From IMG/VR virus record IMGVR_UViG_3300025030_000050, positions 1-64,000 of that record: DNA of 64,000 nucleotides; one strand, 5' to 3'. The translations under genes and the position numbers were made by a program. The notes below the pieces were generated by a model. It was not told the origin of the DNA. It saw only the letters and a list, made by a program, of their open reading frames with translations, and ran no database searches. Positions within the stretch are counted from its first letter, which is position 1; each line of letters opens with the position of its first letter. Positions 32,395 through 39,646 of this stretch are shown piece by piece. Source of the stretch: a virus.

Positions 32395-32648
32395 GCAGAG
32401 AATATTTTAAATCGCTAGGGAAACTGTATGAGTGCCCAAACCCAAGTCATGAATTTGTAATTGGGAGACTAGTTGGATCTTGGAGATGGGCAAAGGAATC
32501 GTGGTGTGATATAAATGATAGAGGATATCTTGTTACGACTTTTATTGGGATTACGACTACTGAAACTCCAAATGGATTAAAATTAATAACCATAACGCTA
32601 TGGAAGTTATGTATTTTGTTAGGAATTAAACTGGATAGGGAGAATTAA
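32391..32648 (+). CDS. hypothetical protein (85 aa)
   Basis: No domain recognised. Its 3' end (KLCILLGIKLDREN) is partly duplicated 331 bp downstream (32938-32961), behind the next gene. Confidence 0.6.
   Translation: MSREYFKSLGKLYECPNPSHEFVIGRLVGSWRWAKESWCDINDRGYLVTTFIGITTTETPNGLKLITITLWKLCILLGIKLDREN
32607..32630 (+). repeat. direct repeat copy 1 (3' end of upstream gene)
   Basis: Encodes LCILLGIK of the gene ending at 32648. A copy with two synonymous base changes is at 32938-32961. Confidence 0.65.
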
Positions 32649-32649
32649 T

Positions 32650-32893
32650 ATGGTAAAACATTTTTGTGATATTTGTGGGGCTGAAATATCTGGCACTCCC
32701 GCACTTGTTAACCGAATGATGGCAGAAGTAAAAGGAAAAAACATCTACGTTAAAAATAGAAATTATTACAGCAAAAAATAATACGTGGAATGACGGGGAT
32801 TTCTGCAAATATTGTATTATCGACGCAGTTGATAAACTTGATGATCGACCGAAAGTTGTATGTTCCTGTACATCACTGCATCATCATAATTGA
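32650..32893 (+). pseudogene. zinc-finger protein gene with frameshift in an A-run
   Basis: From the ATG at 32650 the zero frame has CDICGAEI and stops at 32781. The +1 frame then reads DGDFCKYCIIDAVDKLDDRP to the stop at 32893. Together they give a coherent zinc-binding protein with CxxC in each half. The frames join at A5 (32752-32756); four A would restore the gene. Sequencing error, mutation or slippage are all possible. The gene lies between two copies of its upstream neighbour's 3' end. Confidence 0.55.
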
Positions 32894-32937
32894 AAAACGA
32901 TTGATATAATTAATAGAAGATAAAATATGCTGGTGAA

Positions 32938-32961
32938 TTATGTATTTTATTAGGGATTAAA
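32938..32961 (+). repeat. direct repeat copy 2 (decayed)
   Basis: Still reads ELCILLGIK-stop, but with no gene body before it. Together with copy 1 it brackets the zinc-protein gene. Confidence 0.6.
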
Positions 32962-32968
32962 TAAAATA

Positions 32969-33176
32969 ATGAAATTTATAGGACCTAAAGAAAATGTAGA
33001 ACTTATAAGAGAAATAGTAGAATCTCTTGGTAATTATTCACAATACTCTGATTATTGGCGATCAAGACTGAAAGAACCAGGATGCTTGACTAATAAGGTG
33101 TGCTAATGATATTAGAGAAATTCAGAAATTAAGACTAGACCTGTTTAGTCATACCTATAAAAGTTTACGATTTTAA
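32969..33176 (+). pseudogene. small gene with apparent +1 frameshift near 33101
   Basis: Zero frame: MKFIGPKENVELIREIVESL to a stop at 33106. The +1 frame continues ANDIREIQKLRLDLFSH to a stop at 33176. The junction is not a homopolymer. May be decayed, or two unrelated short frames. Confidence 0.4.
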
Positions 33177-33192
33177 TTAAAAAGAGGAATAA

Positions 33193-33396
33193 ATGTGTTT
33201 ATTTTTCCATGATTGGACACGGTGGAGCGATTTTAAAAGGATAAAACAAGTAACAACAGTTATTGACCCTAAGACAAATAAAGAAAAACTATATGGGATG
33301 TTTGAAAGTTGGCAACATAGGAGATGTTTAGATTGCGGTAAGAAACAATGGGAATTGAACGGGAAGCCAAATTGGATTGAAGAGATAATGCAATGA
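33193..33396 (+). CDS. hypothetical protein with CxxC (67 aa)
   Basis: MCLFFHDWTRWS, then QHRRCLDCGKKQW. The HDW..W and RxCxxCG pattern recurs in small phage proteins. AAGAGG precedes the ATG. Function unknown. Confidence 0.65.
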   Translation: MCLFFHDWTRWSDFKRIKQVTTVIDPKTNKEKLYGMFESWQHRRCLDCGKKQWELNGKPNWIEEIMQ

Positions 33397-33914
33397 ATCC
33401 AGCGCAAGACCGGACCATAAATAAATTTGCCTTAGATGATGAGACTGCAAATATAGGCCATTTACTTTCTGTTTATGACGAGGAATGGAATAAATATGTT
33501 GAAGTCGTGAATAAACTTGAGTCCCAAATCAAGAACATTGAAGAAGAGCAAAAAATTTTAAGAAATCAGTTAATGTTTAAGGCCAAAACAGAATGGGGCG
33601 AATGTGGGTTTGATAAGTCACCAACAGATAAAGTCTCAGAAGCTTATCCATTTACTTGTAAAGAATATATTGATAAGCACAATATCTTAAAATTGAAAAG
33701 AGAAGAATGGGCAAGCGCCAAAACAAAAGCTGAACTTTATCAAAATTATCACTACCAGCTAATAACGAAAGAAAGAGACGTTGAGAGATTGTGGCAAATG
33801 TGGCAAGCCCAATACTTTATTGATTCTAAAAATGGAGGCCAGAACAAACAAGGTCAGGAAGGAATAAATGAATTGACAAACAAATTAAATAGGAAGAAAA
33901 AAGATGGAAATTAA
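33393..33914 (+). CDS. coiled-coil protein upstream of ssb (173 aa)
   Basis: Residues 25-60 and 95-135 are strongly coiled-coil. In T4-like phages a helical recombination mediator (UvsY) works with the ssDNA-binding protein and recombinase. Gene order here (this gene, two small genes, ssb-like, recA) is compatible with that, but no sequence motif proves it. Confidence 0.65.
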   Translation: MNPAQDRTINKFALDDETANIGHLLSVYDEEWNKYVEVVNKLESQIKNIEEEQKILRNQLMFKAKTEWGECGFDKSPTDKVSEAYPFTCKEYIDKHNILKLKREEWASAKTKAELYQNYHYQLITKERDVERLWQMWQAQYFIDSKNGGQNKQGQEGINELTNKLNRKKKDGN

Positions 33915-34149
33915 AGAGATTGAAGGTGGGTTTAAACCAATAAAATTGCAGATTGTATTTAACTCAAAAGAAGAACTAATTGCTTTATATCATAGAATGG
34001 ATGTATCTTTAACTAAAGTAAAAGAATCTGTTGGTGAACTGCCAATATACCCGTTTTATGAAAAAGAAGACAACCACGTTTCTTATAAAATTTGGGAATG
34101 GCTTGATAATAAATTGGATGACTTAGAGGAGTCAGAACAAGATGTTTGA
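33904..34149 (+). CDS. hypothetical protein (81 aa)
   Basis: Overlaps both neighbours. Beta strand start (FKPIKLQIVFNSKEELIALYHRMDV) reminiscent of small phage regulatory proteins; acidic tail. Function unknown. Confidence 0.65.
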   Translation: MEIKEIEGGFKPIKLQIVFNSKEELIALYHRMDVSLTKVKESVGELPIYPFYEKEDNHVSYKIWEWLDNKLDDLEESEQDV

Positions 34150-34384
34150 GCTATCAGTCAGCAATGCTTTTCTCTGGATTTTATCAGGACTTATATTTGG
34201 AATAGTTTTTTTATATATTATTCCAAATCTTGTCAAAGGTGTTTTGAATTTATTTTTTTCGATTAAATATTCAAATTATTTTGTACAAAAAATGATTTAT
34301 GAATATACAAAAGAAGGGAAGTCATTTAAAGAAATAGCTAATTTAGTAAATCAAAAAACAAAGGGAGTAAGGAATGGCAACTAA
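34142..34384 (+). CDS. membrane protein (80 aa)
   Basis: Two hydrophobic stretches (about 7-28 and 30-42), then a soluble helical tail with an HTH-like KSFKEIANLVNQKTKG. Overlaps the ssb gene start. Confidence 0.6.
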   Translation: MFELSVSNAFLWILSGLIFGIVFLYIIPNLVKGVLNLFFSIKYSNYFVQKMIYEYTKEGKSFKEIANLVNQKTKGVRNGN

Positions 34385-35486
34385 AAGAAGTGCAATGAAA
34401 GAACAGTTGAAAAAGAGACTAGCAGAACAGCAGGCGGGCAAAAACAAAGGCTTGAATGATTTTGAATCGTATTTTGAAGCGCCGGAAGGGTCAAGCCAGT
34501 GGCAGACAAAGGCGGGCAAAGGGAGTGAAGGCACAGACTACGGATTTGACATTATCCCATTTTATGCAGGTTCTAAATATCCAACTAATGGATATAATAT
34601 CAATGAAGGAGATTTGACTTATACCCTTGACGTGTGGGTTCACTTTAAAGTCGGACCCATGAATAAGCCCGTAGTTTGTCCGCTGAAGAATTATAGCCTG
34701 CCTTGCCCTATTTGCGAAAAGCGAGTAGCTATTCTAGCCGAACGTGGTCAGATGGATAAGGAAGAATACAAAAAGTTTAAGAAAGAAAATGGTTATTTGT
34801 ATCCATCCCGCAGGGTTATGTATAACGTCATTGTTCGTAGCGATGAGAAAGAAGAAAAGAAGGGTATCCAGATCTATGAAATCAGCCATTTCTTTATGGA
34901 GAAAAAGTTACAGGAAGCGGCTAAAAAGCCTCGTGGTGGTGGCTTAGTTTCTTACCCTGATCCGGATGAAGGCAAGACTATTTGGATTAATTTTAGCCTA
35001 TCCGGTGAAGATAGTTGGAGTGTAGGAGTTCCGCAATTTGAAGACCGCGATTATATCATTACCGATGAACAGATTGATGCCGCATACAGGCTTGATGAAC
35101 TACTAGTCAGTTATGAATATGATGAAATTTTAGACATGATGAATGTTAAAGCCAGTCATGTTGCTGAAGAAGAAGTTTGTGAAGATGAACCTCCAGTTGT
35201 TAATCGGAGAAAACCAGCACCTAAAGAAGTTAAAGAAGAAGTCGAAGAAAAAGAAGTTGAGCCAAAACATGAACCTAAACAGAGTGAAACCAGCACTTGT
35301 CCACATGGAGCAAATTTTGGCGTAGATTACGATGAATACACAGAATGTGATAATTGTGTTGTGAATGATGATTGTTTGGCTAAAAAAGAAGCAAATGCTA
35401 TTGCTGAACAGAAGAAAAATGAAAAGAAACCCGTACCAAGGCGAAAACTCAAACAGAATGTGGATGACGATGACATTCCGTTTTAA
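34374..35486 (+). CDS. gp32-like single-stranded DNA-binding protein with SSB-type C tip
   Basis: 370 aa. The core resembles T4 gp32: an N-terminal basic helix, then an OB-fold with a Cys pair PCPIC and aromatic residues, ending near residue 260. An acidic, Lys/Glu-rich linker follows with four Cys (STCPH...CDNCVVNDDC), then the tip DDDDIPF. That tip is the bacterial SSB protein-interaction motif, unlike the plain acidic tail of gp32. Coats ssDNA at forks and could recruit host SSB partners (RecQ, PriA, Topo III). Codon use is distinct, with more G/C and regular codons, suggesting high expression. Confidence 0.8.
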   Translation: MATKRSAMKEQLKKRLAEQQAGKNKGLNDFESYFEAPEGSSQWQTKAGKGSEGTDYGFDIIPFYAGSKYPTNGYNINEGDLTYTLDVWVHFKVGPMNKPVVCPLKNYSLPCPICEKRVAILAERGQMDKEEYKKFKKENGYLYPSRRVMYNVIVRSDEKEEKKGIQIYEISHFFMEKKLQEAAKKPRGGGLVSYPDPDEGKTIWINFSLSGEDSWSVGVPQFEDRDYIITDEQIDAAYRLDELLVSYEYDEILDMMNVKASHVAEEEVCEDEPPVVNRRKPAPKEVKEEVEEKEVEPKHEPKQSETSTCPHGANFGVDYDEYTECDNCVVNDDCLAKKEANAIAEQKKNEKKPVPRRKLKQNVDDDDIPF

Positions 35487-35508
35487 TTGTTAGGGATTAG
35501 AATTTAAT

Positions 35509-35601
35509 AAGCCATGGTCTTGCACTGTAATCGCCTCGCAGAAAGGGTAAAGCAAGATGGGGTTAGCGGCGATTTACCTGGTTCGACTCCGGGGTGGCTT
35601 A
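35509..35601 (+). ncRNA. tRNA-like RNA A: acceptor and T arms with pseudoknot-like middle
   Basis: Acceptor AAGCCAT/GTGGCTT (7 pairs, one wobble), T arm CCTGG-TTCGACT-CCGGG, and A at the discriminator position. There is no D arm. Instead TCTTGC (35518-35523) is complementary to GCAAGA (35552-35557), and AATCGCC (35529-35535) to GGCGATT (35568-35574). The two pairings are interleaved, so they form a pseudoknot or alternative folds. Total 93 bases. T5 follows; CCA is not encoded. It lies 23 bp after the ssb gene. Not a normal tRNA and too short for a known tmRNA. Confidence 0.65.
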
Positions 35602-35610
35602 TTTTTAATT

Positions 35611-35755
35611 GGTCTTATGGCGGAATAGGTAGACGCTACCAGATAGCTGGTGATCAGGATATGGCTGACAACATATCCTGCGAAAAGTGAGGGAGGGCCG
35701 ACAACGGTGAATGAACTTGAATCCTCTCATGTAGGTTCAAATCCTACTAAGACCA
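35611..35755 (+). tRNA. tRNA-like RNA B: tRNA-Leu(UAG)-like with 78-base insertion
   Basis: Acceptor GGTCTTA/TAAGACC pairs perfectly. The D region GGCGGAATAGGTAGACGC is typical for Leu. The anticodon stem TACCA/TGGTG has a six-base loop GATAGC containing TAG. The T arm is GTAGG-TTCAAAT-CCTAC. Between anticodon and T arms are 78 bases instead of the usual 12-20 of a Leu variable arm. These hold a 9-bp hairpin (CAGGATATG/CATATCCTG, 35655-35680) and GCCG-ACAA-CGGT within a GTGAGGGA/TCCTCTCAT stem. T6 follows. CCA is not encoded. Confidence 0.65.
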
Positions 35756-35782
35756 TTTTTTAATTTTATAAAAGGAATAAAA

Positions 35783-36043
35783 ATGGAAGAACTAAATTTA
35801 CAAAATACTTTTGTTATTGGTTATGCTATTGAAATAACTATAAATAATAGAAGAGTGATTTGTGTCAAAAATATAAATTATAAGGGTAATTATATGGGAG
35901 ATATAGAATTCACTACAGATATTAGAAAAGCGTTTTTATATTATTCAGAAGAAGAAGCTGTAAAAATGTTAAAATTTGCTAATTTAGATGTTGATGGGTT
36001 TGAAGTTAAGGAATATCATTTACCAATTACCGATTTTATTTAG
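35783..36043 (+). CDS. hypothetical protein (86 aa)
   Basis: AAAGGAATAAAA precedes the ATG. Beta-rich protein (TFVIGYAIEITINNRRVICVKN). First gene after the tRNA-like pair. No family recognised. Confidence 0.65.
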   Translation: MEELNLQNTFVIGYAIEITINNRRVICVKNINYKGNYMGDIEFTTDIRKAFLYYSEEEAVKMLKFANLDVDGFEVKEYHLPITDFI

Positions 36044-36058
36044 AAAAGGAGAAAAATT

Positions 36059-36268
36059 ATGAAATGTAATTATTGTGGTAAAAGAATTTGGTTTTGGCAG
36101 AAAAGTCAATCAATAGATATTTTAGGCTCTAATCCTAGACACTATCACTATTTGTGTCTATTTCATAAATTATGGAGCAGTCTTACTGACGCTTCTGGAT
36201 ATTTTGAACGAACTAAAGATAGTGAAAAAAGTTTTAAAATAATGTTTGAGTTGATTAACCGTATTTAG
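36059..36268 (+). CDS. zinc-knuckle protein (69 aa)
   Basis: N-terminal CNYCGK and later HYHYLCLFH could bind one zinc in a LIM-like manner. AAAAGGAG precedes the ATG. Function unknown. Confidence 0.65.
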   Translation: MKCNYCGKRIWFWQKSQSIDILGSNPRHYHYLCLFHKLWSSLTDASGYFERTKDSEKSFKIMFELINRI

Positions 36269-36283
36269 AAAAGGAATAAAATT

Positions 36284-36451
36284 ATGAAATACCAAGATCT
36301 TGTAGAAGAAGTAAAAGCTGAAATGATGGAAGAAAAGAAAGACATTGCCAAAGAAGAAATTAGAGAAAAGCTTGTTGAGATTGAAGTTACTGAAAATGTA
36401 TTGGCTGAGATGAAAGAACAACTAGAGACGATGCTTGATAGAGAAATCTAA
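36284..36451 (+). CDS. acidic helical microprotein (55 aa)
   Basis: MKYQDLVEEVKAEMMEEKKD and more of the same make one continuous charged helix. AAAAGGAATAAA precedes the ATG; the stop overlaps the next ATG by one base. A minus-strand frame opposite is spurious. Confidence 0.55.
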   Translation: MKYQDLVEEVKAEMMEEKKDIAKEEIREKLVEIEVTENVLAEMKEQLETMLDREI

Positions 36452-36786
36452 TGATTATAATTGGTGATAAAAATAGAATAATTTTGCCATATATGTATGA
36501 TGAAGAATCTTTTATTGAACTGGAAAAACCATTCTTGAAAGATTGCCAGATAACTATGGCTCACGACTGTCATGATGTCACCGCGTCTTGGGGCATGTAT
36601 AAAAATTTTATGCCTGGGTTAATTGAACAAGAAGTAAACTTTAGGTTCGCTTGTGATAAAGTTAATATTGTTCCATCTAATACAGCAAAAGGTTGGTTTG
36701 AAAAATTATCGGAAGAGTTATCGGTTAAAGAACTAATGGGAATAGTCAAAAATAAACTAATGGAAAGAAAACATGGGAAAAGATGA
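36451..36786 (+). CDS. hypothetical protein (111 aa)
   Basis: Alpha/beta protein; HDCHDVTASWGMYKNF could be a metal site but is unassigned. Overlaps the next gene by 14 bp. Confidence 0.65.
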   Translation: MIIIGDKNRIILPYMYDEESFIELEKPFLKDCQITMAHDCHDVTASWGMYKNFMPGLIEQEVNFRFACDKVNIVPSNTAKGWFEKLSEELSVKELMGIVKNKLMERKHGKR

Positions 36787-37096
36787 TTCAAGGATTATGG
36801 CTATTGTTTCTTTGTTTATTTCGAGTTTGGCTGTTGCCACTATGATAATAGAATTTACTTCTTTCAATCATGAGGTTGAAGATTTAAATGAAACAATAAT
36901 GGAGATGAAAAATAAATTAAGTGAAGTGGATCATAACTCAACTTATAGCCAATATGGAGACCTTAAACAAGTTGATGGTAATATTTTTTATTATGGTGGG
37001 GAGCGATTGCCAGTTAACGATGTTGTTGGTATGATTCTTGATGAAATGGGAATGGAAGTTGTTAGCCATAACGGATATGTTTTAGAATCTAAATAA
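36773..37096 (+). CDS. membrane-anchored coiled-coil protein (107 aa)
   Basis: One TM helix at residues 7-27, followed by a coiled coil (about 30-50) and a soluble domain. Topology fits a membrane-anchored small protein. Function unknown. Confidence 0.65.
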   Translation: MGKDDSRIMAIVSLFISSLAVATMIIEFTSFNHEVEDLNETIMEMKNKLSEVDHNSTYSQYGDLKQVDGNIFYYGGERLPVNDVVGMILDEMGMEVVSHNGYVLESK

Positions 37097-37111
37097 ATTA
37101 AAGGAATAGTC

Positions 37112-37393
37112 ATGGAAGATAAAATGACGTTGAAAAATTGTTTAAAGATCATGGTTGATAGTTTAAGAATTCTTGAACAAGCAAAATCAGATTGTGATAC
37201 TGTTTGTCTATCTGCTTGGGACGTACTTATTGAAGACGATAATACAATTGAAGAAAAGGACATCAGTTTTAAAGAAATGCTTAAAATTGCTAAAAGTCTG
37301 GCAAAGAGAAAGTTAAAGAAATTAGAAGAAGAGCACAAAAAATTGGGTCTGTTACTAGAAGAAGTTATGCAAGAAGGAGAAAACAATGAATAG
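37112..37393 (+). CDS. coiled-coil protein (93 aa)
   Basis: Strongly helical, with a basic coiled coil in the second half (KSLAKRKLKKLEEEHKKLGLL). Overlaps the next microprotein by 8 bp. Confidence 0.65.
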   Translation: MEDKMTLKNCLKIMVDSLRILEQAKSDCDTVCLSAWDVLIEDDNTIEEKDISFKEMLKIAKSLAKRKLKKLEEEHKKLGLLLEEVMQEGENNE

Positions 37394-37532
37394 AAAAAGA
37401 AAAGATGGCGAAACATACGAACAATATAAAGCCAATATGAAAGAAGAAAATAGGCTCATCGACATCAAACTAGAAGGCCGTATTTTCTGGAATTCTAAAG
37501 TAAATGGGACATACACAAAGGTTTATAAATAA
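37386..37532 (+). CDS. basic microprotein upstream of recA (48 aa)
   Basis: MNRKRKDGETYEQYKANMKE, then beta segments (LEGRIFWNSKVNGTYTKVYK). GAAGGAG precedes the ATG; the stop touches the recA ATG. The conserved look and tight junction with recA suggest a real gene. Confidence 0.6.
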   Translation: MNRKRKDGETYEQYKANMKEENRLIDIKLEGRIFWNSKVNGTYTKVYK

Positions 37533-38621
37533 ATGGCAAAACCTAAGAAAACAGAAGACATAGCCGAACAAATTAAAGAAAGTATTGACTCTCCCGTAAA
37601 TGAAGGAATTGGATTATTCGATAGAGGGACAATATCAACCGGTTCTACTTTACTTGATTTGGAGATTTCCGGAAATAGGACTAAAAATGGAGGTTTGCCA
37701 GGAGGGATTATTGTAGAGATATTTGGACCGAGTGGAGCGGGGAAAACAAGTATTTTGGCAGAAATTTGCGCAAGTGCTAAAGCAAATGGGGGAGACTTTT
37801 TTGTGGCAGACCCAGAAGCAAGACTAGACAAAGAGTATGCAAGGATTTATGGGCTGTCTATCGATAAGACAAGGTATAGTAGACCAGATACAGTACCAGA
37901 AATGTTTGAGAAAATTTGGAATTGGGAGCCAAAGCCAGAAAACCCCAACGCTATTTGTGTATTTGCGGGTGATTCATTAGCTGCTTTGTCAACTTCTATG
38001 GAAATGGAAGATGAAGATAAAATGGGAATGCGGAGAGCAAAAGAATTTAGCGAATGGATGCGCAAAACATGTAGAAAAATTGCGAATAAAAATTGGCTTG
38101 TAGTTCTTACAAATCAAGAAAGGGAATCACCAACAGGCGTGACTACCCCTGGAGGAAAAGCTGTTCCTTACTATAGTTCTTTAAGGATTCGTGTCTCTCC
38201 TCAGATGACTAATAAATATATAACTTCCACAAAAACAATTAATGGCAAAACTTTAGAAAAAAGAAAAGGCGTTAGATCAAAGGCTCAAATTAAGAAAAGC
38301 AGTATTGGAGATCCTTATGGAGAAGCCCCGTATTCATTAATTTTTAACTATGGGATGGATGATTTAAGAGAAAATTTGCAATTTCTAAAAGATTTTATCG
38401 AACCAGAAATAGATGCGACAACTGGGAAGAAAAAATCTGTCCAATATCCTTGTATCGATAACACTTTTGGGACTATTGACAAGGCGATTGAATACGTTGA
38501 AAGTAAAGGGTATGAAAAACAAATTAAACAGATGGTTGTTGATAAATGGCATGAAATTCAAGATTCGTTTAAGACAGAAAGGAAGACAAGGGAAAGAAGA
38601 CAAAGGAAAGAGTTTGAATAA
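37533..38621 (+). CDS. recA: RecA-like recombinase
   Basis: 362 aa. Walker A GPSGAGKTS at 65-73, an acidic catalytic segment PEARLD, Walker B ICVFAGDS, and the L2 loop region TNQERESPTGVTTPGGKAVPYYSSLRIRV with the conserved Gln and GGKA. It forms filaments on ssDNA and drives strand exchange with the UvsW-like helicase and gp32-like protein. C terminus very basic (KTERKTRERRQRKEFE), unlike the acidic tail of bacterial RecA. Confidence 0.92.
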   Translation: MAKPKKTEDIAEQIKESIDSPVNEGIGLFDRGTISTGSTLLDLEISGNRTKNGGLPGGIIVEIFGPSGAGKTSILAEICASAKANGGDFFVADPEARLDKEYARIYGLSIDKTRYSRPDTVPEMFEKIWNWEPKPENPNAICVFAGDSLAALSTSMEMEDEDKMGMRRAKEFSEWMRKTCRKIANKNWLVVLTNQERESPTGVTTPGGKAVPYYSSLRIRVSPQMTNKYITSTKTINGKTLEKRKGVRSKAQIKKSSIGDPYGEAPYSLIFNYGMDDLRENLQFLKDFIEPEIDATTGKKKSVQYPCIDNTFGTIDKAIEYVESKGYEKQIKQMVVDKWHEIQDSFKTERKTRERRQRKEFE

Positions 38622-38622
38622 A

Positions 38623-39492
38623 ATGGACAAACCAATTATTATCGTTGATTCAAGCTATTGGTTTTATCAGCTATTGTTTAAAATGCCGTCTTTATCTTAT
38701 GAAGATCAACAGACTGGGATTATATTTGGAATGATATCTAAAATAATCCAACACGCTAAAAAACTCGATTCTAATAAATTTATTTTTTGTTTTGATTCAA
38801 AGAAGAATAAAAGAAAGAAGATATTTCCAGAATATAAAGAAAAAAGAAACAAGCAAGATCGGACGCCAGAAGAAATACTTGCATTCAAGAATTCATTTGC
38901 TCAACTAAGTGAATTTAGAATGCAAGTATTGCCTAACCTGGGAATTAAAAATAACTTCATACAAACCGGTCATGAAAGTGATGATATTATTGCTTCTATT
39001 ATTTTTGAAAATCCTGGTCAAGATTTTGTAATTATAAGTTCTGATGAAGATCTTTACCAACTTTTGTCTGACAAGGTAAGTATTTATAATTCAAAAACAG
39101 ACAAATTTTATACCAGGAAAAAATTTATTGATGAATATGGGATAAACCCCTCAGATTGGGTGTTGGTAAAAAAGCTTGGAGGTTGCAAGAGCGATTGTGT
39201 ACCAGGGCCAGCAGGTGGTTATAAAACTAAAACGGCGTTAAAATTTATTAAAAATGAATTGCCAGAAACAAATGCTGTTTATAAAATTTTTACTTCTGAA
39301 GCGGGAAGAGAAATATCAATCAGAAATGAGAGATTGGTGAAGCTTCCACTTGAAGGCACACAAGTATTTGAAATAAACACGGACTGGAAATTAGATATCA
39401 AAGATTTCGTCTATATTTGTGATAAGTACGATTTCAGGTCTTTTTTAAATGGAGATGCTTATGGAAAGTGGCAAACCATTATGTGTGAATAA
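38623..39492 (+). CDS. 5'-3' exonuclease (FEN / PolA N-terminal type)
   Basis: 289 aa from the ATG at 38623; the longer frame from 38413 runs inside recA. Motifs: IIIVDSSYWFYQ, FIFCFDSKKNKRKKIFPEYK, ESDDIIA and ISSDEDLYQLL, the acidic metal ligands of FEN nucleases, followed by a helix-hairpin-helix (GCKSDCVPGPAGGYKTKTAL). Removes RNA primers and flaps during lagging-strand synthesis. The polymerase it serves has no such domain. Confidence 0.9.
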   Translation: MDKPIIIVDSSYWFYQLLFKMPSLSYEDQQTGIIFGMISKIIQHAKKLDSNKFIFCFDSKKNKRKKIFPEYKEKRNKQDRTPEEILAFKNSFAQLSEFRMQVLPNLGIKNNFIQTGHESDDIIASIIFENPGQDFVIISSDEDLYQLLSDKVSIYNSKTDKFYTRKKFIDEYGINPSDWVLVKKLGGCKSDCVPGPAGGYKTKTALKFIKNELPETNAVYKIFTSEAGREISIRNERLVKLPLEGTQVFEINTDWKLDIKDFVYICDKYDFRSFLNGDAYGKWQTIMCE

Positions 39493-39646
39493 AGAAAAAT
39501 ACTGGTATTTATTCCACTACGAAGAATGCCCAGTTTGTGGAGCTTCTGAGATATGGAAAGAAAGAATATATGATAAGCCAAAACCAAAAGATTGTGTAGA
39601 TAGAAAAGTTTTTACATATCTAAATTGTTATTGCATAGGAAAATAA
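39461..39646 (+). CDS. zinc-ribbon microprotein (61 aa)
   Basis: ATG at 39461 with GGAG upstream, overlapping the exonuclease 3' end by 32 bp. CPVCGAS and C..C at the end (NCYC) form the zinc site. Confidence 0.6.
   Translation: MESGKPLCVNKEKYWYLFHYEECPVCGASEIWKERIYDKPKPKDCVDRKVFTYLNCYCIGK

Noticed and set aside
35509-35755. tmRNA or group I intron
   Set aside because: No tag-peptide frame or tmRNA pseudoknot set, and both elements are far too short for a self-splicing group I intron core.
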